Below, piece by piece: positions 1-8,614 of a stretch of 64,000 nt of DNA; position 1 is the stretch's first letter, and every line of letters starts with the position of its first letter. Made by a program: the position numbers and the translations under genes. Where the stretch lies: contig NZ_SGOM01000009.1 in NCBI RefSeq assembly GCF_022113815.1, positions 62,001 to 126,000 on the forward strand, read 5' to 3'. Source of the DNA: Vibrio cincinnatiensis (GTDB lineage Bacteria; Pseudomonadota; Gammaproteobacteria; Enterobacterales; Vibrionaceae). The notes below the pieces were generated by a model. It did no database searches and was not told the DNA's origin. It was given only the letters and a program-made list of their open reading frames with translations.

Positions 1-53
1 CCACTCGGTTTCTGTTCGGAATTCACCATTTTAGTTGAACTGGATAGAGACAT
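1..53 (-). CDS. araH: L-arabinose ABC transporter permease, N-terminal fragment
   Basis: Only the first 17 or so codons are inside the window; the rest lies beyond the left edge. The ATG is at 53-51, read leftward, with an AAGGAAT ribosome site about 7 bases upstream. It begins 20 bases after the araG stop. The visible residues (starting MSLSSSTKM) are not diagnostic. The call rests on position: araF-araG-araH is the standard order of this transporter, and AraH would be the inner-membrane channel subunit. Confidence 0.7.
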   Translation of the reverse strand, partial: MSLSSSTKMVNSEQKPS

Positions 54-73
54 AATGTTATTCCTTTAAGTAT

Positions 74-1588
74 TTAAGCCGCCGCTTTATCTTTGCCTAA
101 CATGGCCAAACGAAGGGCTGTTTGCTCTTTAAATTCATCACGTTGTAATTCACCTGATATCGCGCCATCTTTCATAACCAGAAGGCGATCAGAAATTCCC
201 AACACTTCGGGTAAATCGCTGGAAACGACTAGGACAGTGACGCCATTTTCTGCCAGCTTAAAAATCAGTTCATAAATTTCAGACTTTGCACCCACGTCAA
301 TGCCACGGGTGGGCTCATCTAACAAAATCACACTCATATCGGTCGATAACCAACGACCAAGAATGACTTTTTGTTGGTTTCCTCCAGAAAGCTTGCCAAT
401 GGGTTGGGCGAGTGAAGCCGATTTAACGTTCAGGGCTTGGTGTTGATATTGGGCATTTTTCGCTTCCCAACTAAAATCAATCAAACTGCCGAGTTTGAGG
501 TGCCAAGGACGGGCACTGATATTGGTATTTTCAGCAACCGACAAAATGGGGACAATACCATCGCTTTTACGATCTTCCGGACAAAGGGTGATGCCCGCTC
601 TGATGGCATCACTGGGTTTGCGCACATGAATTCGAACATCGTGTAGATACAGTTCACCGGCGGTCGGTTTTTCTGCACCAAAAATCAGTCGAGTCAATTC
701 GGTACGCCCGGCTCCGACCAGACCAAACAAACCGAGAATTTCTCCTTGGCGAATATCGAGTGAAACCGGGGCTGAAAGGCCTGGGCCTTGAAAGTTTTCT
801 ATCCGTAAGCCACTTTTCCCCAGCTCTCGTGGGCGGTAGTTATAGATATCGTTAATTTCACGGCCAACCATTAATTCGACTAATCGTTCATGGGTGAGTT
901 GTGAGAGGTCGTCAAAGGTTTGTACATGAGTACCATCTTTAAAGATGGTGATGGCGTCGCACAGTTCGAAGATCTCTTCCATACGGTGTGAGACGTAAAG
1001 AATAATTTTACCGTCATCACGCAGTTCTCGGATGACTTTGAATAAGTTTTTAATTTCCCGTTGCGAGAGGCTACTGGTTGGTTCATCGAAGGCAATGATT
1101 TGTGCATTACGGCTCAGTGCTTTCGCAATTTCCACCATTTGCCATTGGCCAATAGAAAACTCTTTGAGTGGACGTGAGGGGTCAAAATCCTCTCCTAAGC
1201 GTAATAATTGTTCTTTGGCTCGGTGATTTAAGGTCTCTGTATCCACTCGGCCATTTTTGGTCGGTAGCTGGCCTAGATAAATGTTTTCCGCCACGCTTAA
1301 TTCAGGAACCAAGTTGAGTTCTTGGTAAATAATGGCGATGCCTTGTTCCAGCGCTTCATTGGTTGAAGAAAACACGACATTCTCACCATTAATCACCATT
1401 CGCCCATCCGTGGGTTGGTATAGCCCGCTTAAGGTTTTGAGCAAGGTGGATTTGCCTGCCCCATTTTCACCCATTAAGGCATGGATGCTGCCAGCATTGG
1501 CGCGAAAGCTGATATTGTCGAGCGCTTTCACCCCCGGAAAGTGCTTAGAAATGTTGTGAAATTCAAGGTAAGAGGAGGTCATCGACAT
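74..1588 (-). CDS. araG: L-arabinose ABC transporter ATP-binding protein
   Basis: This is the ATPase of the high-affinity arabinose importer, energising the AraH channel fed by periplasmic AraF. The 504-residue length equals E. coli AraG. It has two ABC halves, as in sugar-import ATPases of the RbsA/MglA/AraG class. The first half has Walker [10 protein letters not shown] at residues 40-48, a signature loop FSIGQWQ near 145 and Walker B AFDEPTSS near 168. The second half has a degenerate Walker A ([10 protein letters not shown]), the signature LSGGNQQ and [10 protein letters not shown]. The start at 1588 has a GGAG site upstream; Met3 is an alternative. It follows araF after a 58-base gap holding a hairpin. 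Confidence 0.95.
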   Translation of the reverse strand: MSMTSSYLEFHNISKHFPGVKALDNISFRANAGSIHALMGENGAGKSTLLKTLSGLYQPTDGRMVINGENVVFSSTNEALEQGIAIIYQELNLVPELSVAENIYLGQLPTKNGRVDTETLNHRAKEQLLRLGEDFDPSRPLKEFSIGQWQMVEIAKALSRNAQIIAFDEPTSSLSQREIKNLFKVIRELRDDGKIILYVSHRMEEIFELCDAITIFKDGTHVQTFDDLSQLTHERLVELMVGREINDIYNYRPRELGKSGLRIENFQGPGLSAPVSLDIRQGEILGLFGLVGAGRTELTRLIFGAEKPTAGELYLHDVRIHVRKPSDAIRAGITLCPEDRKSDGIVPILSVAENTNISARPWHLKLGSLIDFSWEAKNAQYQHQALNVKSASLAQPIGKLSGGNQQKVILGRWLSTDMSVILLDEPTRGIDVGAKSEIYELIFKLAENGVTVLVVSSDLPEVLGISDRLLVMKDGAISGELQRDEFKEQTALRLAMLGKDKAAA

Positions 1589-1612
1589 AACATTGTCTCC
1601 GTGTCATTGAGT

Positions 1613-1637
1613 GGGTGACGGTCAAGTGCCGCCACCC
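1613..1637 (-). other. Intercistronic hairpin between araF and araG
   Basis: GGGTGACGG at 1613-1621 faces CCGCCACCC at 1629-1637 across a 7-base loop, with one mismatch in nine pairs. There is no T-run on the transcribed strand, so it is not a canonical terminator. Hairpins after binding-protein genes commonly stabilise the upstream mRNA, giving more binding protein than ATPase; that role is inferred here. Confidence 0.55.
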
Positions 1638-1646
1638 TAAGTAGAC

Positions 1647-2645
1647 TTACAGTCCTTTTTTCTCTAGTTCTTGTTTGAAGTTGTCACGAGTGATGAGTAC
1701 CACATCGGTGACTTCAACAAATTTACTGGGTTCAACGTCATCATTTATCCAGTGATAGAGAGAAGCGATACTCTTATAACCATGAATATCAGGGCTTGGT
1801 AGTAAAGAGCCATAGAAGCCAGTGGCCTGGGATTTCGCCAGTTCGTTGACCGCATCAACCCCATTGATACCAATGCCGATGATGTTTTGAGCTGTAAAGC
1901 CTTGTCCTTCAGTCGCTCGAACGCCACCTAATACTGTATTGTCATTCATGCCAACAATGAGCCACTGCTTCACCATCGGATATTGAACTAACAATGAGTT
2001 AGCTGCATCCAATGCGCCGGGAATATCATTGGTTTTAGTTGGAACACGGTAGATTTGACCTGCAGGGAAGCCTGCCGCTTTTAGCGCAGAGATTGAACCA
2101 TCAACACGGCGACGCGCTGTATCTAGTTCATCGGCAGTAATCGCCATGACACCCGTGGTGGTGACATCCCAGCCCCGTTTTTGCATTTCTTTGTACAACT
2201 CTTGGCCTTGGCGTTCGCCAATGGCGGTTGCCGCCATCATCACTAAAGGCACATCCGTCATGGGCTCGCCTTTCGCATTGAGGAATTGGTCATCCACAGT
2301 CACGACTTTCAGATCGTAGCTTTTGGCTTTTGCCATAATGGCAGGCCCCAATTTAGGGTCAGGAGTACAGATGACAAAACCTTTAGCTCCTTGAGCGGCT
2401 AAAGTATCAATCGCATTGAGTGTTTTTTCGCCATCAGGTACGGCCATTTTAACCAAGTCAAAGCCCAGATCTTTTGCCGCCTTTTCGGCGAATGACCATT
2501 CTGTTTGGAACCAAGGCTCTTCGGGTTGCTTAACCAGATAGCCCAGTCTCATATCATCGTTTGAACCAAAAAAAGCGTTAGCAGAAGCACTTAATAAAGT
2601 GAGTCCAGATAAGACCGCAGTAGAGAGTAAGGTTTTTAGTTTCAT
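1647..2645 (-). CDS. araF: L-arabinose-binding periplasmic protein
   Basis: This is the substrate-binding protein of the araFGH importer, 332 residues against 329 in E. coli. It has a Sec signal peptide (MKLKTLLSTAVLSG, cleavage probably after ASANA). The mature protein shares long blocks with AraF: VKQPEEPWFQTEW, VPDGEKTLNAID, GAKGFVICTPDPKLG, WLIVGMND, GQGF and the C-terminal LITRDNFK. It is a periplasmic type I binding fold. It is first gene of the leftward araFGH operon, divergent from araB across a 358-base control region. Confidence 0.96.
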   Translation of the reverse strand: MKLKTLLSTAVLSGLTLLSASANAFFGSNDDMRLGYLVKQPEEPWFQTEWSFAEKAAKDLGFDLVKMAVPDGEKTLNAIDTLAAQGAKGFVICTPDPKLGPAIMAKAKSYDLKVVTVDDQFLNAKGEPMTDVPLVMMAATAIGERQGQELYKEMQKRGWDVTTTGVMAITADELDTARRRVDGSISALKAAGFPAGQIYRVPTKTNDIPGALDAANSLLVQYPMVKQWLIVGMNDNTVLGGVRATEGQGFTAQNIIGIGINGVDAVNELAKSQATGFYGSLLPSPDIHGYKSIASLYHWINDDVEPSKFVEVTDVVLITRDNFKQELEKKGL

Positions 2646-2711
2646 TGTTATTCCATCCGCTGGTAGGGGTTTGTTTCGCTATCCATCTTTGTGTATCTCG
2701 ATATAACTTGG

Positions 2712-2727
2712 AGTGACCAAAATCACA
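2712..2727. promoter_or_regulatory. CRP-like site for araFGH
   Basis: AGTGA at 2712-2716 and TCACA at 2723-2727 are separated by six bases and match the CRP core TGTGA-N6-TCACA at 9 of 10 positions. It lies 67 bases upstream of the araF start codon, so it would be the activator site closest to the araF promoter. Confidence 0.65.
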
Positions 2728-2738
2728 CCAAAAAAATG

Positions 2739-2776
2739 TAGCGGTTTTGTCCATTTATTTGGCGAAACTGAACATG
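2739..2776 (+). promoter_or_regulatory. AraC direct-repeat site (araFGH side)
   Basis: TAGCGGTTTTGTCCATT at 2739-2755 fits the AraC site pattern TAGC-N7-TCCATA with one change. A weaker repeat, TGGCGAAACTGAACATG, starts exactly 21 bases later at 2760. The 21-base spacing is that of the E. coli araI1-araI2 pair. Confidence 0.6.
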
Positions 2777-2881
2777 ATGGTGATCTCAGTTATTCATGTT
2801 TTAACGGTTAATAGTGAAAGTAAGCATGAGTTTCACGCTTGAAAAATGGATTTAGTGAGGTTTTGAGTTTTGAAGCATTTA

Positions 2882-2897
2882 TCTGACCATGAGCACG
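2882..2897. promoter_or_regulatory. CRP-like site for araBDA
   Basis: TCTGA-N6-GCACG matches the CRP core at 7 of 10 positions. Sequence alone is weak. Its centre would be about 91 bases upstream of the inferred araB start point, close to the CRP position of E. coli araBAD, and it lies just outside the AraC pair. Confidence 0.45.
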
Positions 2898-2909
2898 AAA
2901 TGAATAGAG

Positions 2910-2947
2910 TGGCGTTTTTGTCCATATTTCTAGCAGGGTGGGTCATG
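2910..2947 (+). promoter_or_regulatory. AraC site araI1-araI2 of araBDA
   Basis: TGGCGTTTTTGTCCATA at 2910-2926 differs at few positions from E. coli araI1 (TAGCATTTTTATCCATA). TAGCAGGGTGGGTCATG starts 21 bases later at 2931, giving the same direct-repeat geometry, with the second half-site reaching the -35 area. This is the expected arabinose-responsive activation site for araBDA. Confidence 0.8.
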
Positions 2948-2974
2948 GTTGAACGTCGGAGTGAGGGGTATAAC
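2946..2974 (+). promoter_or_regulatory. araB promoter
   Basis: The -10 is TATAAC at 2969-2974. Seventeen bases upstream the -35 position holds the poor hexamer TGGTTG (2946-2951), which touches the end of araI2. A weak -35 is typical of an AraC-dependent promoter. Transcription would start near 2981, 23 bases before the araB ATG. Confidence 0.55.
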
Positions 2975-3003
2975 AAAATAAAACTCACCGATATGGAGTT
3001 GTT

Positions 3004-4698
3004 ATGGATCATTTCGCTACTCAACCTGCACATGTTATTGGTCTGGATTTTGGTTCAGACTCGGTGCGAGCTTTACTGGTGAACGCAATCAGCGGTGAAG
3101 AAGTCGCTTCTGGTGTCACTTATTATCCTCGTTGGATGCAAGGGCTGTATAACCAGCCGGAGCAATCCCAGTTTCGTCATCACCCCAAAGATTATATTGA
3201 AGCCATGACTCAGGCGGTACGTGAGGCTCTGGCGGACGTGCCTGATGATATCGCGCAGTCTGTCGTGGGCATTGGCGTTGATACGACCGGTTCTACTCCA
3301 GCACCTATTGATGCTGAGGGCAATGTATTAGCCCTGTTGCCCGAGTTTGAACACAACCCGCATGCTATGTTTATTTTATGGAAAGACCACACCTCAGTCT
3401 CAAAAGCAGAACGAATTAATGAGCTCGCCCATAGCGGTGAATTTACAGATTACACCAAGTTTATTGGGGGTATTTACTCTTCTGAGTGGTTCTGGGCGAA
3501 AGCGGCTTGGGTGAGTGAGCAAGATGAAGCCATCGCGAACCATGCTTACAGTTGGGTCGAACTGTGTGACTGGATTCCAGCGCTGTTAAGTGGCAATCAG
3601 CATCCCAAAACGCTGCGCCGTGGTATTTGTGCCGCAGGCCATAAAGCGATGTGGCATGAAAGCTGGGGTGGATTGCCTGATCAAGCGTTTCTTTCTGCAA
3701 TTTCCCCGACTCTGGATGGGATTCGTGAGCGAATGTTTGATGAGGTGTATACCGCTGAGCAACGAGCGGGCAACTTATCTGCTGAGTGGGCGCAGAAATT
3801 AGGTTTGCCAGCAGGCATTGCTGTCGCCGTTGGAGAATTTGATTGTCATATGGGCGCAGTTGGCGCTGGCGCTGGGGCTCATGACTTAGTCAAAGTGATC
3901 GGTACTTCAACATGCGACATTTTGATGGTGGATGCAGAAAAAGTGGGGGATCGCACCATTCATGGCATTTGCGGTCAGGTGAAGGGCAGTGCATTGCCTA
4001 ACCTTATGGCGCTGGAAGCGGGGCAGTCGGCTTTTGGTGATATTTATGCTTGGTTTAAACGTGTCTTGCTTTGGCCTCTGGAAAGCTTAGCCAAAGATTT
4101 GCCAGAAGCGGAGAAAGCTCGACAAGCATTGGATAAAGCCTTGATTCCGCTATTGACTCAAGCTGCTGAAGGGTACGACTTTAACGCTCATTCACCTTTA
4201 GCGATGGATTGGCATAACGGTCGACGTACGCCTTATGCCAACCAGCGCCTCAAAGGTGCTTTGACGGATCTCAATTTAGGTTCGACGGCTCCAGCCTTGT
4301 TTGCGGCTTTAGTGGAGTCGACGGCTCATGGTGCAAAAGCGATTGTTGATTGCTTTGTTGACCAAGGTATGGATGTGGAGCGAGTCATTGCGATTGGCGG
4401 CATTTCCCAAAAATCCTCCTATGTGATGCAGATGTGTGCCGATGTGATTGGGCGTGATATTGCCGTCGTTCATTCTGAGCAGTGTTGTGCATTGGGCGCG
4501 GCTATTTTTGCCGCCGTGGCGGCGGGTATCTATGACGATACACAGCAAGCCCAACAAGCCATGGCAAGCCCTATTCGTGAAGTGTATCAGCCAAATGATG
4601 CGGTGAAATCCATGCGTGCGAGTCGTTATCTCGGCTACCGTGAACTTGGCCAACATTTAGAACAAATGGCCGAATTCCATCAATCTCAGGAGCAATAA
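3004..4698 (+). CDS. araB: Ribulokinase
   Basis: AraB phosphorylates L-ribulose with ATP to L-ribulose-5-phosphate, the second step of arabinose breakdown in the cytoplasm. It has 564 residues against 566 in E. coli and the FGGY-kinase two-lobe layout. Visible motifs are the N-terminal phosphate loop [14 protein letters not shown] near residues 13-26, [11 protein letters not shown], the catalytic-Asp region [14 protein letters not shown] and the C-terminal adenosine motif [15 protein letters not shown]. The ATG is preceded by GGAG at 2995-2998. AraD starts one base after its stop, so the two are translated as an operon. Confidence 0.97.
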   Translation: MDHFATQPAHVIGLDFGSDSVRALLVNAISGEEVASGVTYYPRWMQGLYNQPEQSQFRHHPKDYIEAMTQAVREALADVPDDIAQSVVGIGVDTTGSTPAPIDAEGNVLALLPEFEHNPHAMFILWKDHTSVSKAERINELAHSGEFTDYTKFIGGIYSSEWFWAKAAWVSEQDEAIANHAYSWVELCDWIPALLSGNQHPKTLRRGICAAGHKAMWHESWGGLPDQAFLSAISPTLDGIRERMFDEVYTAEQRAGNLSAEWAQKLGLPAGIAVAVGEFDCHMGAVGAGAGAHDLVKVIGTSTCDILMVDAEKVGDRTIHGICGQVKGSALPNLMALEAGQSAFGDIYAWFKRVLLWPLESLAKDLPEAEKARQALDKALIPLLTQAAEGYDFNAHSPLAMDWHNGRRTPYANQRLKGALTDLNLGSTAPALFAALVESTAHGAKAIVDCFVDQGMDVERVIAIGGISQKSSYVMQMCADVIGRDIAVVHSEQCCALGAAIFAAVAAGIYDDTQQAQQAMASPIREVYQPNDAVKSMRASRYLGYRELGQHLEQMAEFHQSQEQ

Positions 4699-4699
4699 T

Positions 4700-5479
4700 A
4701 TGACAGCGCAAGCCGTAGGCAACTCGACCCATACACAGGCTCAGCGACTGCGTCAGCTACGTCATGAGGTGTGGCAAGCAAATTTAGATTTGCAGCGGCA
4801 TAACCTGGTGACATTTACCTGGGGCAATGTCTCTGCCATTGACCGTGAGTCAGGGTTGGTGGTGATCAAGCCCAGTGGTGTCGCTTATGAAGATCTTTCG
4901 GCTGACAACATGGTCGTGGTTGATTTAGCCGGACAAGTCGTGGAGGGGGATTTGAATCCCTCTTCTGATACCGCCACCCATTTAGTGATGTATCGCACCT
5001 ATCCGGAGATTGGTGGCGTGGTACATACCCATTCTCCGCACGCGACATCTTGGGCGCAAGCGGGTAAAGCCATTCCCGCTCTTGGTACCACGCATGCGGA
5101 TTATTTTTACGGCAGTATTCCGTGTACCCGAGCGTTAACCAACGCTGAAATTGCCAGTGATTATGAACACAATACCGGTTTGGTTCTGGTCGAGACCATC
5201 GCAGAGCGCGATCCTATGGCCATTCCCGGCATCATCGTCAAAGAACACGGCCCTTTTAGTTGGGGAAGTGATGCGCATCAGGCTGTACACAATGCCGTCG
5301 TGATGGAAGTGGTCGCCGCGATGGCGTTGCAAACACTACAAATTAATCCAGCGGTTCAATACATCAATCAAGCTCTGCTCGATAAGCACTATCTGCGCAA
5401 ACATGGCGCAAATGCGTATTACGGGCAATCAGCAGCGAACAAAAAATCATTAAGGGAAAGCGATGAAAGTATTCAATGA
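4700..5479 (+). CDS. araD: L-ribulose-5-phosphate 4-epimerase
   Basis: AraD converts L-ribulose-5-phosphate to D-xylulose-5-phosphate, feeding the pentose phosphate pathway. It is a zinc class II aldolase-fold enzyme. The zinc-site histidines appear in [12 protein letters not shown] and in EHGPFSWG, and the C-terminal [15 protein letters not shown] carries the conserved tyrosine region. At 259 residues it exceeds the E. coli enzyme (231): there are about 18 extra N-terminal residues, and a 16-residue tail follows the position where E. coli AraD ends. The tail's last codons overlap the start of araA by 17 bases. The start is the only ATG placed directly after araB. Confidence 0.95.
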   Translation: MTAQAVGNSTHTQAQRLRQLRHEVWQANLDLQRHNLVTFTWGNVSAIDRESGLVVIKPSGVAYEDLSADNMVVVDLAGQVVEGDLNPSSDTATHLVMYRTYPEIGGVVHTHSPHATSWAQAGKAIPALGTTHADYFYGSIPCTRALTNAEIASDYEHNTGLVLVETIAERDPMAIPGIIVKEHGPFSWGSDAHQAVHNAVVMEVVAAMALQTLQINPAVQYINQALLDKHYLRKHGANAYYGQSAANKKSLRESDESIQ

Positions 5480-6965
5480 TAAACACGTATGGTTTGTAAC
5501 GGGTTCTCAACACTTATACGGGCCAAAAGTTTTGCAGCAAGTGGCGCAAGACAGTGCTCAGATCATAGCTGGGCTGAACAGCGCCAATGACATTTCTGTT
5601 CCGATGGTGGATAAAGGAACCGTAAAAACGGCTGATGAAATTCTTAACGTTTGTCGTGCGGCGAATAATGATCCGGACTGTTTGGGGCTTGTGTTGTGGA
5701 TGCATACCTTCTCACCTGCAAAAATGTGGATCGCAGGTTTGTCACAGCTTAATAAACCTTTCTTACATTTACATACTCAGTTCAATGCGGCCCTACCGTG
5801 GGATTCGATCGACATGGACTTTATGAACCTCAACCAAAGTGCTCATGGTTGTCGTGAGTTTGGCTTTATCGGTACACGAATGGATATCGATCGCAAAGTG
5901 GTGGTTGGGCATTGGCAAAATCCACAAGTACATAAGCAAATAGACGATTGGTGCCGAGCCGCGGTGGGTGTGGCTGTTGGTCAACGTCTGAAAGTGGCTC
6001 GCTTTGGTGATAATATGCGCCAAGTTGCGGTAACGGAAGGGAATAAGGTTTCCGCACAAATCCAATTTGGCTACGAAGTGAATGCGTATGGCTTGGGTGA
6101 ATTAACCGAAGCGGTTGAGTCAGTCTCTGATGCTGATGTGGCCTACCTGTTAGAGGAATACGCTTCACGGTATGAAATGAGTCCAACACTGCTGAGTGAT
6201 GCGGCCACGCTAAAAATCATGCAGCGAGAAGCGCGTTTAGAAATGGGTATGGAGCGCTTTTTGACGGACGTTGGTGCCAGTGCTTTTACCAATACGTTTG
6301 AAAACTTGACGGGGCTAGGATCTTTACCTGGGTTGGCGACGCAACGCTTAATGGAAAAAGGCTTTGGTTATGGCGGTGAAGGTGACTGGAAAACCGCCGC
6401 GATGGTGCACATCATGAAGCAAATGGGCCAAGGTCGCCTAGGGGGAACTTCCTTTATGGAAGATTACACCTATCACTTTGGTGGCAATGATCAGGTGCTG
6501 GGGGCGCATATGTTGGAAGTGTGTCCGAGTATTGCTGCAGCCAAGCCAAAGTTAGAAATTCATCAACATACGATTGGGTTACGCTGTGAGGTTCCTCGTT
6601 TGCTGTTTAGCGGTCAAAAAGGGCCATCGCTGAATGTTTCCGTGATTGATCTCGGCAACCGCTTCCGTATGTTGGTGAACTGTTTGAATACAGTTGAGCC
6701 ACCACAAAGCCTGCCACACCTTCCTGTCGCTCATGCATTATGGGAACCATTACCGAATTTGCAAACAGCGGCAGCGGCATGGATTCACGGTGGTGGCGCG
6801 CACCATAGTGCTTACAGTCAGTCTGTCAGTGTTGATATGCTAACGGATTACGCGGATATCTTAGGTATGGAAATGGTGCTGATTGACCAAGAAACGGAAC
6901 TGCGTAAATTTAAGTCGGACCTTAAAATGCAAAGTGTTTACTATCGCTTAGCTTCCGGCGTATAA
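5463..6965 (+). CDS. araA: L-arabinose isomerase
   Basis: AraA interconverts L-arabinose and L-ribulose, the first catabolic step, in the cytoplasm with a divalent metal. The 500-residue length equals the E. coli enzyme. Family blocks are visible: [11 protein letters not shown] at the N-terminus, [43 protein letters not shown] and the C-terminal [12 protein letters not shown] with metal-binding histidine. The start overlaps the araD tail by 17 bases and has AAGGGAAAG upstream. Order is araB-araD-araA, not the enteric araB-araA-araD. Confidence 0.97.
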   Translation: MKVFNDKHVWFVTGSQHLYGPKVLQQVAQDSAQIIAGLNSANDISVPMVDKGTVKTADEILNVCRAANNDPDCLGLVLWMHTFSPAKMWIAGLSQLNKPFLHLHTQFNAALPWDSIDMDFMNLNQSAHGCREFGFIGTRMDIDRKVVVGHWQNPQVHKQIDDWCRAAVGVAVGQRLKVARFGDNMRQVAVTEGNKVSAQIQFGYEVNAYGLGELTEAVESVSDADVAYLLEEYASRYEMSPTLLSDAATLKIMQREARLEMGMERFLTDVGASAFTNTFENLTGLGSLPGLATQRLMEKGFGYGGEGDWKTAAMVHIMKQMGQGRLGGTSFMEDYTYHFGGNDQVLGAHMLEVCPSIAAAKPKLEIHQHTIGLRCEVPRLLFSGQKGPSLNVSVIDLGNRFRMLVNCLNTVEPPQSLPHLPVAHALWEPLPNLQTAAAAWIHGGGAHHSAYSQSVSVDMLTDYADILGMEMVLIDQETELRKFKSDLKMQSVYYRLASGV

Positions 6966-6975
6966 CAAGGGGATT

Positions 6976-6996
6976 GCCCTCTGCATGGCAGAGGGC
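6976..6996 (+). other. Intercistronic hairpin after araA
   Basis: GCCCTCTGC at 6976-6984 pairs perfectly with GCAGAGGGC at 6988-6996 around a three-base loop. No T-run follows, so it is unlikely to be a full terminator. It probably protects the araBDA message or lowers read-through into the next two genes. Confidence 0.6.
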
Positions 6997-7019
6997 ATGA
7001 CCAAAAGAGGGAATGCATC

Positions 7020-7550
7020 GTGAAGGTAGAAGAGTCTTACTTGGCGGCAGGCTTCGATATTCATCATCAAGGGTGGACGCTGAAGGTGTCGGCTCACTCT
7101 CCCACAGAGTTTCAACTGCTGCATGGTCATGAATTATGTTATCAGGGCAAGTTGGAGTTGATTAATAACGGGGAATTGCTGGATGTTTCGCAGGCTGAAT
7201 GGAAATTTCGTCACCGCCCTGATCGCATCGAGCAATGGTGCCAATGGCATCATACCGATAAGCTGTCGCTGAATATGAACTATTATTTTCATCAGCAAGC
7301 TCTGGTTATTGAATACTTAGCACGCAACAGCATTCCCACTCGATTAGATATCCGGCATGTGATTGAACCGTTTAACTCGGCTTTACAAGCATTCCCCTCG
7401 TCTTCTTCATCCCAAATGGATACGCAGAAAATAGATTGGCCGCGCTCACGTCATGGCCTTCCGAGCGACTTTATTCGTCAAGCTGCGAAAACCGATCTCT
7501 TTCGTGAAGCTTTTTCCGCCACTCAGTGGATCGTATTAGGAAAAGTGTGA
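7020..7550 (+). CDS. Unrecognised protein in the ara operon
   Basis: This 176-residue cytoplasmic protein sits between araA and araC on the same strand. It has no signal peptide or membrane segment. The start is GTG with a GAGGG site about 10 bases upstream. The middle (residues about 40-120) alternates hydrophobic and polar stretches like beta strands, for example ALVIEYLARNSIPTRLDIRHVIEPF, given here only as its ends ALVIEY and RHVIEPF. That loosely recalls beta-sandwich sugar proteins such as aldose epimerases or the N-domain of glycogen-debranching enzymes, but I see no catalytic motif. A poly-Ser patch follows near 127. Context suggests an arabinose-linked role; the function is unknown. 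Confidence 0.7.
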   Translation: MKVEESYLAAGFDIHHQGWTLKVSAHSPTEFQLLHGHELCYQGKLELINNGELLDVSQAEWKFRHRPDRIEQWCQWHHTDKLSLNMNYYFHQQALVIEYLARNSIPTRLDIRHVIEPFNSALQAFPSSSSSQMDTQKIDWPRSRHGLPSDFIRQAAKTDLFREAFSATQWIVLGKV

Positions 7551-7621
7551 ACTCAAAAATCGCAATACTGGCTGGCTCCCCTTACACTAATGCAAGAGAA
7601 AAACTGGGTAACTGTTGGTCT

Positions 7622-8461
7622 ATGCAAAATACCGATCCTCTTAAACCGGGGTATAATTTTGACGCTCATTTGGTCGCGGGGCTAACACCGATCATTGAAG
7701 GTGATGAGCTGGATTACACCATTGATCGACCCAATGGTATGAAAGGCTACATTATCAATTTCACCAGCAAAGGCGAGGGCACCATTTTTTCTGGTGAGCA
7801 GATGTTTCATGTGAAACCTGGCGACTTATTATTATTTCCACCGAGTGCTGCGCACTTTTATCATCGCAAGACGGACTCAGCCTCTTGGTTTCACCGCTGG
7901 GTTTATTTTCGTCCACGCGCTTTTTGGAATGATTGGCTCAGTTGGCAAGAAGAACACAACGGCGTTTACTTAACTCGTGGTTTGGATAGCCAGATTGTTG
8001 AGTACATTGAAAACCTATTTGTGGATATTGAATACACCGCCAAGTCAGACATGCCTTATCGTGACGATTTAGCCATTAATTTACTTGAGCAGTTATTGAT
8101 TCGTTGTAAAACCGTGCAGCCAGATGTTGTCAGTAAGCCGCTTGACCCGAGAATCATTCAAGCGATCAACTACATGACGCAAAATCTCAATCAAGATTTT
8201 ACCCTAGAAGAGATTGCCGCTCACACTTGCCTTTCTCCATCGCGGCTTGGACATCTGTTTCGAGAGCAGATGAAAATGACCATTACTCAGTGGCGAGATG
8301 ATCAGCGGATCAGCCGGGCTAAGCAACTGTTGGTCACCACACATTATTCCGTTAACCATATTGGGCGTATTGTTGGTTATTCTGATCCGCTCTATTTTTC
8401 CCGAGTGTTTAAGCGTAAGGCGGGCGTGAGCCCGAAACAGTATCGAGAACAGATCACCTGA
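7622..8461 (+). CDS. araC: Arabinose operon regulator AraC
   Basis: AraC binds the ara control region and switches araBDA and araFGH on when arabinose is bound. From the ATG at 7622 it has 279 residues and aligns with the E. coli N-terminus (DPLKPGYNFDAHLVAGLTP). The N-terminal cupin contains DRPNGMKGYI, PGDLLLFPP and WVYFRPRAFW. The C-terminal pair of helix-turn-helices (about 185-279) includes CLSPSRLGHLFREQM and YSDPLYFSRVFKRKAGVSP. In-frame GTG codons at 7526 and 7547 are possible earlier starts, and the latter has AGGA upstream and overlaps the preceding stop. I chose 7622 because family similarity begins there. Unlike E. coli, araC lies downstream of araA, not divergent from araB. Confidence 0.93.
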   Translation: MQNTDPLKPGYNFDAHLVAGLTPIIEGDELDYTIDRPNGMKGYIINFTSKGEGTIFSGEQMFHVKPGDLLLFPPSAAHFYHRKTDSASWFHRWVYFRPRAFWNDWLSWQEEHNGVYLTRGLDSQIVEYIENLFVDIEYTAKSDMPYRDDLAINLLEQLLIRCKTVQPDVVSKPLDPRIIQAINYMTQNLNQDFTLEEIAAHTCLSPSRLGHLFREQMKMTITQWRDDQRISRAKQLLVTTHYSVNHIGRIVGYSDPLYFSRVFKRKAGVSPKQYREQIT

Positions 8462-8614
8462 TCATCGAAATCATCCGGTTTCTAGAGTGGGCGTTGTTCC
8501 AACGAATCTTTTTTGATCTTGGTTTCGTGAGGAATAATGACGCGAAGAACTGGACATTTATCCAGTGTCACCCTACCATTTTCAGTCATGATCATCATCA
8601 GCGAATCTTTGACT

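Larger units (their letters stand above)
2646..3003. promoter_or_regulatory. Divergent araFGH / araBDA control region
   Basis: The 358 bases between the divergent ara operons hold two AraC-type direct-repeat pairs (2739-2776 and 2910-2947), a CRP-like palindrome next to each (2712-2727 and 2882-2897) and a probable araB -10 at 2969-2974. On the araF side the CRP site is promoter-proximal and the AraC pair lies further out. On the araB side the AraC pair abuts the promoter and the CRP site is outside it. The first sites of the two AraC pairs start 171 bases apart, a distance that could support a DNA loop. One weaker AraC-like half-site lies at 2671-2687. Confidence 0.75.

Noticed and set aside
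7526..7621. Extended AraC N-terminus from GTG codons at 7526 or 7547
   Set aside because: Similarity to AraC begins at DPLKPGYNF just after ATG 7622, although the GTG at 7547 has a fair ribosome site.
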